NCBI GenBank assembly: GCA_046318115.1
Contig: JBKCVA010000121.1
Span: forward strand, 1-23,438
DNA from: Aquimonas sp046318115
GTDB taxonomy: Bacteria > Pseudomonadota > Gammaproteobacteria > Xanthomonadales > Xanthomonadaceae
DNA length: 23,438 nt
Reading direction: 5' to 3'
Shown here: positions 16,352 through 23,438 of the stretch, piece by piece
Layout of the letters: every line of letters starts with the position of its first letter
How positions within the stretch are numbered: position 1 is the stretch's first letter
Program-made: the position numbers and the translations under genes
The notes under the pieces: generated by a model
Told to the model about the DNA's origin: nothing
Database searches by the model: none
Seen by the model: only the letters and a program-made list of their open reading frames with translations

Positions 16352-16379
16352 CAATCCCCAATCCCGAATCCCCAATCCC
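16352..16379 (-). repeat. Heptamer array abutting the guaA start codon
   Basis: Read on the plus strand the units are CAATCCC, CAATCCC, GAATCCC and CAATCCC, that is GGGATTG/C in inverted orientation. The last base is immediately before the guaA ATG at 16380, so the Shine-Dalgarno position is occupied by pyrimidine-rich repeat. Confidence 0.95.
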
Positions 16380-17966
<1,587 letters not shown>

Positions 17967-18063
17967 GTGGATCAGGCAACGCCCTGAGATCCGCGCTGCG
18001 TTCGTCCCCGAGGAGGTCTGCGCTTGCGCGCCTTGCGCGTGCACCCTAGCCTCGGCACTGATC

Positions 18064-18119
18064 CGCCGAGTTCTCCTTCGGCGTTCGCTGTTTCGGCAGG
18101 CGACGCCTTCCACGTCGCC
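18064..18119 (+). other. Two small stem-loops downstream of guaA
   Basis: CGCCGA (18064-18069) pairs with TCGGCG (18078-18083), and GGCGACG (18099-18105) pairs with CGTCGCC (18113-18119). Neither is followed by a run of T, so a Rho-independent terminator is not supported. They may help end or stabilise the guaA transcript. Confidence 0.35.
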
Positions 18120-18148
18120 GCGTCAACTTGAATCGATGGGAGCCGATC

Positions 18149-18688
18149 ATGAGTCGTGAGGACATTCTGACCGTAGGCCTGCGCCTTTTCGCCCTGTGGC
18201 TTGCGCTGTTCGCCGTCCAGCAGCTGGTCCAGGCGGTGGGCATCACCGCCGCCAACGAAGACTGGGCCGGCGAACGGGCTTGGATGGTCTCGGTCGCGCT
18301 GCTGCCGCTCGCCTTTGCCGTGTTTCTGTGGTTCTTCCCGCTCACCGTCGTGACACGCCTGCTGCCACGCCTGAAGTCCGATCACACGCCGCTTTCGGTC
18401 GAAGCGGATGTCATGCTCGATACCGGCATCATTCTGATCGGGCTGTGGTGGTTGCTGAGCAGTCTGGCCTGGACCCTGAGCGCCGCGACGTGGTGGGTGC
18501 TTACACCGACGGAAGCGGCCCAAGCCCATCTCGCCGACCTTGTTTCCTCGCTGCTCATGGTCGTTGCTTCGCTGCTGGTGCTGCTGCGCGGGCCGGGCAT
18601 CGTCGGGGCGATTCGACGCTTTCGCGCGGCGGGCTACACCCCCTCGACGTCCCGAATGACTGAGCGGCCGTCTGAGCCAGACGCCTAG
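18149..18688 (+). CDS. Unrecognised four-helix membrane protein
   Basis: I do not recognise this 179-aa protein. It has about four hydrophobic helices (roughly 8-30, 45-66, 90-113 and 130-148). A basic segment between the second and third (TRLLPRLKSDH) suggests a cytoplasmic loop there. The C-terminal tail is hydrophilic and rich in Arg, Ser and Pro. Motifs of enzymes or transporters are absent. The open frame begins earlier, but ATG 18149 (MSREDILTVG) has GGGAG 6 nt upstream and is the clear start. The next gene starts 1 bp after its stop, so the two are probably an operon. Codon use and GC content look like those of the neighbouring core genes, arguing for a real gene. Confidence 0.75.
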   Translation: MSREDILTVGLRLFALWLALFAVQQLVQAVGITAANEDWAGERAWMVSVALLPLAFAVFLWFFPLTVVTRLLPRLKSDHTPLSVEADVMLDTGIILIGLWWLLSSLAWTLSAATWWVLTPTEAAQAHLADLVSSLLMVVASLLVLLRGPGIVGAIRRFRAAGYTPSTSRMTERPSEPDA

Positions 18689-18689
18689 G

Positions 18690-19112
18690 GTGGTCGCGAG
18701 GCTCTGGAATCTGCTGCATGACGGCGTCATCGTGCGCATCGACGGTTCCGCTCCCGGCGATCTGGAGATCGAAGTCAAAGCGCGCTATCTGTGTGAGATG
18801 TTCGCCGGAGCGGGTCAGGGCTTCGTCATCCAACTGCGCGGCTGCAGCCTGTTCAAGTTCACGCCCTGGGGTCTGCCTGCGATCACCGAACTCCGAGAGA
18901 TCGTAGAAGCTGGCCCGCAACTGGTCAGCGCTCAAGACGGCGATTCCCTCGCGGTGTGCTGTGCCGAGGGCGTGCTGCACGTCCGCTGTCAAACCGGACA
19001 CCTGCGCTTTGACTCGGGTGAACTCATCACTTTGCCGGAGCTTGAAGACGCCTGCTCCCGTTACTCGGATCGATTCAAGGCCCGGCAGCAGGTCAAGCTT
19101 CCCGCGGGTTGA
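18690..19112 (+). CDS. Conserved-looking hypothetical protein
   Basis: A 140-aa soluble protein that I cannot assign. It starts MVARLWNLLHDGVIVRIDGS and continues with alternating hydrophobic strands (DLEIEVKARYLCEMF, GQGFVIQLRGCSLFKF, LAVCCAEGVLHVRCQTGHLRF), suggesting a small beta-rich fold. No signal peptide or transmembrane helix is visible. It has six cysteines, but no CxxC metal motif. The GTG at 18690 lies 1 bp after the preceding stop with only a poor ribosome-binding site, so translation is probably coupled to the membrane protein upstream. An association between the two is inferred from this spacing only. Confidence 0.68.
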   Translation: MVARLWNLLHDGVIVRIDGSAPGDLEIEVKARYLCEMFAGAGQGFVIQLRGCSLFKFTPWGLPAITELREIVEAGPQLVSAQDGDSLAVCCAEGVLHVRCQTGHLRFDSGELITLPELEDACSRYSDRFKARQQVKLPAG

Positions 19113-19231
19113 AGAACGCTTCTGTGGGCGTGGATCAGGCCTGTTTATCGAGTCCTGAGCGCAGGGCTTCCGCGCCGAAAGGCGGGTGGGCTGCTAGTCT
19201 CCGTCCACCGAAAGATCAACCGGGGCCGGTG

Positions 19232-20536
19232 ATGTTCAAGCGTGCGTGCTGTGGTTTCTCACTGCTGGCCTTGCTGACGGGGGCGACTGCGCTCGCGCAG
19301 GCCCCCGCCATCGAGCCGCTGGCCGATGACGTCGCCGATGAGGTGCTGACCTGGCGCCGCGATATCCATCAGTTCCCCGAGCTCGGCAACCGCGAGTTCG
19401 AAACTTCGCGCAAGGTCGCGGAGCACTTGCGCAGCCACGGCATCGAGACGCGCACCGGCATCGCCCACACCGGCGTGGTCGGTCTGCTGAAGGGCGGCAA
19501 GCCCGGGCCGCGGATCGCGCTGCGGGCGGACATGGACGCGCTGCCGGTCACCGAGCGCACCGGCCTTCCGTTCGCGTCCACCGTCACCACGGAATACAAC
19601 GGCAGCACGGTTGGCGTGATGCACGCCTGCGGGCACGACACGCATGTGGCGATCCTGATGGGCGTGGCGCAGGCCTTGGCCGGCATGCGCGATGAGCTGC
19701 CGGGCGAAGTGATGTTCATCTTCCAGCCCGCCGAGGAAGGCCCGCCCGAGGGCGAGGATGGCGGCGCCGAGCTGATGCTGAAGGAAGGCCTGTTCGCCGA
19801 CTTCAAGCCCGATGCGGTCTTCGGCCTGCATGTCATGGCCGGTCTGCCGGTGGGCAAGATCGGCTACCGCGGCGGGCCGACCATGGCCGCGGCCGACAGC
19901 TTCCGCATCGTGGTCAAGGGCCGACAGACGCACGGCTCGCAGCCCTGGGGCGGCATCGACCCGATCGTCGCTGCCGCCGACATCGTCAGCACCGCGCAGA
20001 CCCTGGTGAGCCGCCGCACCGACATCAGCGCGGTCCCGGCGGTGCTGAGCTTCGGCGCCATCAACGGCGGCGTGCGCAGCAACATCATCCCCGACCAGGT
20101 CGAGCTGATCGGCACCATCCGCACCTTCGATCCCGCCGTGCGGACGCGCATCCAGGAGCAGCTGCGTGATCTCGCCACGCACGTGGCCGCAGCGCATGGC
20201 GCTACGGTCGAGGCGCAGATTCCCAGCGAGGCCGGCTATCCGGTGACCCGCAACGACGAAGCCCTGACCGCGCGCATGCGGCCCAGCCTGGAGCGCGCAG
20301 CGGGCGAGGGCAATGTGCTGGCGATGCCCTTGATCCTGGGCTCGGAGGATTTCTCGTTCTTCGCCAACGAAGTGCCCGGCCTGTTCTTCTTCGTTGGCGC
20401 AACCTCAGCCGACCAGGACCCGCGCAAAGCCCCCACCAACCACTCCCCGGAATTCGTGGTCGACGAAGCCGCGCTGCCGGTGGGCACGCGGGCGATGCTG
20501 GCGGTGGCGCTAGATTTCCTGCATGCGAAGCCGTGA
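19232..20536 (+). CDS. Exported M20-family amidohydrolase/peptidase
   Basis: A 434-aa zinc hydrolase of the M20D type (aminoacylase, hippurate hydrolase and IAA-amino-acid hydrolase relatives), which cleaves N-acyl amino acids or small amides. A Sec signal peptide ends at about A24 (ATALAQA-PA), so it acts in the periplasm or outside the cell. Metal and catalytic residues are visible: HACGHDTH with C133 and H135, PAEEG with E168/E169, H200 in GLHVM, and a C-terminal NHSPEF. RRDIHQFPELGNREFET, ALRADMDALPV and the dimerisation lid (SFRIVVKGRQTHGSQPWGGIDPI) also fit. The frame is open to 19109, but ATG 19232 places the signal peptide first; GTG 19229 is possible. The substrate is unknown. It seems monocistronic. 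Confidence 0.93.
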   Translation: MFKRACCGFSLLALLTGATALAQAPAIEPLADDVADEVLTWRRDIHQFPELGNREFETSRKVAEHLRSHGIETRTGIAHTGVVGLLKGGKPGPRIALRADMDALPVTERTGLPFASTVTTEYNGSTVGVMHACGHDTHVAILMGVAQALAGMRDELPGEVMFIFQPAEEGPPEGEDGGAELMLKEGLFADFKPDAVFGLHVMAGLPVGKIGYRGGPTMAAADSFRIVVKGRQTHGSQPWGGIDPIVAAADIVSTAQTLVSRRTDISAVPAVLSFGAINGGVRSNIIPDQVELIGTIRTFDPAVRTRIQEQLRDLATHVAAAHGATVEAQIPSEAGYPVTRNDEALTARMRPSLERAAGEGNVLAMPLILGSEDFSFFANEVPGLFFFVGATSADQDPRKAPTNHSPEFVVDEAALPVGTRAMLAVALDFLHAKP

Positions 20537-20602
20537 GCGTGCGCGGGCGTCGATGAGCACTTCTGGCGACGTCGCGAGAACCTGATGAGAGAATCCGCCG
20601 TC

Positions 20603-21239
20603 ATGAGTCCCAGAGCTTTCTTCCTCGTCTTCGTCTTCAGTCTGTCGCTTGGACTGTTGGCACACGTCTCATGGGCGGGCGATGCTCCACCGCTTAAACA
20701 GCGCCTTCTGGACATGTTGGAGCGTGATCAACGCCATCGGAACGATGGCATCGGCTCTTGAGGATCGACTCGGGCATGAATCGCCTGAGGTCCAGGCGCT
20801 GTGGGAGAAGCAGGTCGCCCTTGATCGCCAGAATCTCAGCGAGCTTCTCGCCATCCTCGAATCATCGGGATGGCCACGCCGCAGCGAGGTGGGGTCGGAC
20901 GCCGCCATGGCGGCCTTTCTGGTGGTTCAACACGGCGACCTGGAGACGCAAAAGCGCTTTCTGCCCGCACTGAGACTGCGTGTCGACGAAGGTGAAGCGC
21001 AGGCCTCGCATTGGGCCCTGCTGCTGGATCGGGTACGCATGCGCGAGGGCTTGCCGCAGGTCTACGGCAGCCAGGTGATGTAGAGCGAAGTTGATTCCCG
21101 CCTACAGTTGCACCCGGTCGAAGACCCGACGCGAGTCGATGCTCGTCGCGCGGAAGTCGGCTTACCACCTCTCGCGGAGTACCTCAGGCAGTTCGGGATC
21201 GAAGATGTGGCACCACCCGGGGACGAGGGGACGCGCTGA
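20603..21239 (+). pseudogene. DUF6624-like exported protein, broken by frameshift and amber stop
   Basis: The gene starts in one frame with a signal peptide (MSPRAFFLVFVFSLSLGLLA, then HVSWAGD) and LKQRLLDMLERDQRHRND, and hits TGA at 20759-20761. The family sequence goes on in the next frame: ALEDRLGHESPEVQALWEKQ, then LLAILESSGWPRRSEVGSDA, then FLVVQHGDLETQKRFLPALR, then LPQVYGSQVM. TAG follows at 21081-21083. The same frame then continues with VEDPTRVDARRAEVGLPPLA and EYLRQFG to TGA at 21239, the usual C-terminus of this family as I recall it. A +1 shift near 20748-20760 and a change such as CAG to TAG would explain both. ATG 20585 is in frame and could be the start. Function of the family is not established. 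Confidence 0.75.
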
Positions 21240-21251
21240 GTCTGCGGGACC

Positions 21252-21335
21252 TCACGCCGGATCGTAATCCAGCACCGGCGCCAGCCAGCGCTCGGCCTCG
21301 TGCAGGGGCAGGCCGCGGCGGTGGACTTGGGTCAA
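21252..21335 (-). pseudogene. Remnant resembling the methionine synthase (MetH) C-terminus
   Basis: On the minus strand the last 27 codons read LTQVHRRGLPLHEAERWLAP, then VLDYDPA and a TGA stop. The segment AERWLAPxLxYxP is characteristic of the C-terminal end of cobalamin-dependent methionine synthase. Upstream of it the frame loses similarity and is closed by a stop at about 21402-21404. The rest of metH is not in the window, so this looks like a fragment left by a deletion or rearrangement. The match is short and needs a database comparison. Confidence 0.5.
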
Positions 21336-21610
21336 TCTGCGGCTTCCGGCGTGCTCTTTCGTGCGGGGCTGTAGTTCACAGTGCATGCGAGCTGCGACGG
21401 CTCAGTCAGTCTCACTCCGACGCAATGTGCCCTTGCGTTCGGCAACCCGCTGCATGCTCGCGTGTTCGCTGTCGCTGTGGGCGCTTGCGTCGGCGTGATG
21501 TCGGTCAACCGCTTTGTGCTCCGCCTCGGGGGGCTTGCGCCTCGCGTTTTCGTAAACGGCCCCAGGCCGGGAGCGGGAACCCCTGTCAGGCGCGCCGTAA
21601 CCGTCCGCCC
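21336..21610. other. Gene-free stretch between metH remnant and IS66 element
   Basis: About 275 bp with open frames on both strands but no recognisable protein. The only structure is the imperfect inverted repeat at 21412-21498. A GTAA at 21597-21600 could be the outer tip of the IS66-family element, but no matching second end was found. Confidence 0.5.
21412..21498. repeat. Long imperfect inverted repeat
   Basis: TCACTCCGACGCAA (21412-21425) faces TTGCGTCGGCGTGA (21485-21498) with 13 of 14 pairs. A further GCCC (21429-21432) faces GGGC (21479-21482) after a small internal loop. The apical loop is 46 nt. Confidence 0.7.
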
Positions 21611-21637
21611 CACCGCATCTACCAACGCTATGCGGTG
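21611..21637. repeat. Palindrome at the 3' end of the IS66 transposase gene
   Basis: CACCGCAT (21611-21618) and ATGCGGTG (21630-21637) form a perfect 8-bp stem with an 11-nt loop. The tnpC stop codon (TAG, minus strand, 21630-21628) lies at the loop edge. It could serve as a terminator or as part of the element's end. Confidence 0.5.
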
Positions 21638-23250
21638 CCTGTTGAACTATCGCAGGCGGTGGCAGGCGGATTCCAGCGATGCGGAAGCAGGATGTTGAGA
21701 TGCTTGTCGAGGGTGGTGGGCAGGCGGCGGAGGACGTCTTCGAGATAGGCGCGGGGATTGTGGCCTTGCGCCTTGGCGCTTTCGATCAGGGTGTAGAAGA
21801 CGCTGGCGGCATGGCCGCCGGCTTCGCTGCCGCCGAACAGCCAGTTCTTGCGGCCGAGCGCGACCACGCGCAGCGCGCGTTCTGCGGCCTTGTTGTCGAT
21901 CACGCACTGGCCATCGTCGAGAAAGCGCGTGAGTGCCTGCCAGTGATTCTGCACATAGCCGATCGCCGCCATGGTCGGCGTTTTGGGCAGCAGTTGCTGT
22001 TGCTCGTCTTCCAGGAAGCGGCGCAGTTGATCGAGCTTCGGCCGGGCATGTTCGGTGCGCCAGCGTTGGCGCTGGTCGTGATCCAGATTCGCTTCACAGG
22101 CGCGACGTTCGCGGTCGAACAGGGCGTTGATGCGCTCGAGCGCACCGCTGGCGGTGGGGGTGTTGCCGTGCTTGGCGACCTCAGAGAACTCGCGCCGGGC
22201 ATGCGCCCAGCAGCCGACCTCGCGGATATACGGGGAACGGACGAACAGTTCATCGTGGTTGCTGGCCGCATCAGACTGCAGGTAGACCGGGCGCTCAGCC
22301 GCGCCGTAGCCGGCCAGCCTGTCACGCACGTGCTGGCCCTTCTTGGTGAGGGTGAAGCCATAGTAGATGAGCTTGACCTCGGTGCCGACTTAAGCCCCGG
22401 CGCGGGCTTCGATCGTCTTGCCTGCGGACTGCAGGGGCAATACGGTTTCGTCCACATGCAGCACCCGATCCGTCTTAAACTCGGCCAGTACGGCGGCCTG
22501 CAACGGGGCCAGCCAGTTGGCACAGGCGAGCACCGCATCACTCAGGGTCTGCTTGGCCAGGTCGACGCCGCCGTCGCGGAAGTAGATTTCTCCAATCCGA
22601 TGCAGCGGCAGGTGATCGTCGTACTTGCGGATGGCGATGACTGCCAGCACGCTTTCATCGAGCAGGCCGCCGTCGATGATGCGCGCCGGCATCGGCGCGC
22701 AGGCGACTCCACACTCGGGCAGGCGCGGTTCGGTCGCTTCGCGACAACGCTCGCGTTGCTCGCTACGCCTTCACTTCGTCGCTACGCGACTCGCTCGGTC
22801 GGCGTACTTCGGGCGCACGGTACGGCGAATGAAGGAGCGCCCCGGCGTCATCGCCAGGCGATCGGAGGTTTCCTCGCCGATGCGCACCAGCGGCTGGCCC
22901 GACGCGGAGCGTTTGTTGGCCTCGGGCAGGTCGATCTCGATGACTTCCACCGGCAAATCCGGCGGCAGGGTCACCCGTGCAGCGGGCTTGGGCTCGCGGC
23001 TGGCTTTGCGCGACGGCGGGGGTGTCAGGGCCTCTGCTTTCTGCTCAAGCGCGGTGGGCTGGCCGAACAGATCGCCCATCACCGCCGACAATGCTTCGGA
23101 GGATTGACCAAACCGCAGGCGGGTGAGCAATGCCAGTTGAAAGGTCAGCTTCTCGACCGGCGCAGTGAGATCCGCAATGTGCGCCTTCTGCTGCGCATTC
23201 TCGACCCTGAGCAGGTCGACTTCGGTCGCGGAAACTGGCAGGGCTGACAT
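21628..23250 (-). pseudogene. tnpC: IS66-family transposase TnpC, degraded
   Basis: All pieces lie in one minus-strand frame. The N-terminus from ATG 23250 has the leucine-zipper region (VDLLRVENAQQKAHIADLTA, then LLTRLRFGQSSEAL). VRPKYA then marks the zinc-finger entry. The DDE core follows: VLHVDETVLPLQ (first Asp), YLQSDAASNHDELF (second Asp) and DNKAAERALRVVALGRKNWL (Glu), then the IS66 C-terminal domain to HLNILLPHRW. Two stops break it: TGA at 22771-22773, inside a 78-bp insertion, and TAA at 22390-22392, just after the first catalytic Asp where GRLWVY-like residues are expected. No tnpA or tnpB is present; the element may belong to a subgroup without them or may be truncated on the right by the IS30 element. 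It cannot make an intact transposase. Confidence 0.85.
22723..22800. repeat. 78-bp palindromic insertion inside tnpC
   Basis: This stretch has no counterpart in IS66 transposases and sits between VRPKYA and LPECG, exactly where the first zinc-finger cysteine is expected. Its length is 26 codons, so the frame is kept, but it includes a TGA. It contains three mini-palindromes: GTCGC-TTC-GCGAC (22733-22745), CAACGC-TC-GCGTTG (22745-22758) and GTCGC-TAC-GCGAC (22778-22790). This suggests a small REP-like or MITE-like repeat. Exact ends are inferred. Confidence 0.6.
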
Positions 23251-23392
23251 GCTTGAAAGCATCCTGCAAAGCAGCACTGTTATAAAGCGAATCAATGCAC
23301 GGCGGTCTCAACTCTGAAACGCAACACCCCAACGGAGCGTAGTGGACCAGGTGACGTAGCCTGAGCTCCTCTACCTGCAAGTGGAGTTGCCC

Positions 23393-23438
23393 ATGTCCAG
23401 AGGTCACCTGACCCAAGAGGAACGATATCAGGCGCACG
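23393..23438 (+). CDS. IS30-family transposase, first codons only
   Basis: The last 46 bases encode MSRGHLTQEERYQAH and run off the right edge. An N-terminal xxHLTxEERYQI segment is typical of IS30-family transposases and leads into their helix-turn-helix. GGAG (23382-23385) lies 7 nt before the ATG. The left terminal repeat of the element is probably within about 23300-23340, where the sequence changes from the IS66 promoter side, but I cannot fix it without the other end. Confidence 0.6.
   Translation, partial: MSRGHLTQEERYQAH

Larger units (their letters stand above)
16215..16379 (+). other. Potential 28-bp hairpin over the guaB-guaA junction
   Basis: The facing arrays 16215-16242 and 16352-16379 could pair over 27 of 28 positions (mismatch at G16366) around a 109-nt loop. 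The loop holds a smaller stem, GTCTG (16244-16248) with CAGAC (16260-16264). If guaB and guaA share a transcript, the stem would end directly at the guaA start codon. Whether it regulates, protects or merely marks a repeat insertion is unknown. Confidence 0.6.

Noticed and set aside
16338..16379. N-terminal extension of GuaA from GTG 16338
   Set aside because: The added residues are the translation of the heptamer array, and GuaA homologues begin near LILDFG.
18064..18119. Rho-independent terminator after guaA
   Set aside because: The two stem-loops are short and lack a following T-run, so they are listed only as structures.
21412..21498. Integron attC site
   Set aside because: The fold is suggestive, but the outer ends lack RYYYAAC and GTTRRRY in the right orientation on either strand, and no integrase or cassette genes are present.
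21381..21698. A 105-codon plus-strand open frame
   Set aside because: It spans a palindrome and runs into the transposase 3' end in antisense; no recognisable domain or start signal.
21679..23247. A 522-codon plus-strand open frame
   Set aside because: It is the antisense shadow of the IS66 tnpC gene, which carries the recognisable DDE and leucine-zipper motifs.

Overview
The window reads as a chromosomal segment of a GC-rich gammaproteobacterium, most probably of the Xanthomonadales (Lysobacterales). The grounds are the order ndk-rlmN-pilF-rodZ-yfgM-bamB-der, a MoeB-type enzyme with an N-terminal rhodanese domain, and intergenic arrays of the heptamer GGGATT(G/C). I recall such arrays from Xanthomonadaceae genomes but could not check this. 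No rRNA, tRNA or CRISPR array was seen.

Bases 1-1130 (minus strand) hold a fatty-acid module. A PsrA-like TetR regulator is followed, 34 bp downstream, by the start of a FadN-like 3-hydroxyacyl-CoA dehydrogenase that runs off the left edge. A sequence matching the published PsrA operator lies just upstream of the regulator, so the pair looks autoregulated. Bases 1342-6541 (plus) are a packed housekeeping block: Ndk, the 23S rRNA/tRNA methyltransferase RlmN, the pilus lipoprotein PilF, the shape protein RodZ, YfgM and the outer-membrane assembly lipoprotein BamB. A strong hairpin terminator separates bamB from der. Der is followed by a shortened MoeA-like protein without the catalytic motifs and a rhodanese-MoeB fusion, then folD.

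Bases 10940-14585 are a four-gene TRAP transporter operon: a TatT-like lipoprotein, a DctP receptor that lacks the usual ligand-binding arginine, DctQ and DctM. Next come guaB and guaA, the two steps from IMP to GMP. The guaB-guaA gap holds two facing heptamer arrays that could pair over 27 of 28 positions. The second array ends on the base before the guaA start codon and leaves no Shine-Dalgarno sequence. Two unrecognised genes, one of them a four-helix membrane protein, and an exported M20 metallopeptidase follow.

From about 20.6 kb to the right edge the sequence is decayed accessory DNA. It contains a DUF6624 gene broken by a frameshift and an amber stop, a 27-codon remnant resembling the C-terminus of methionine synthase MetH, a region without genes but with a long imperfect inverted repeat, a degraded IS66-family tnpC carrying a 78-bp palindromic insertion, and the first codons of an IS30-family transposase. 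No completely new multi-gene system is evident. The strongest leads are the guaBA hairpin and the non-catalytic MoeA-like protein beside rhodanese-MoeB.
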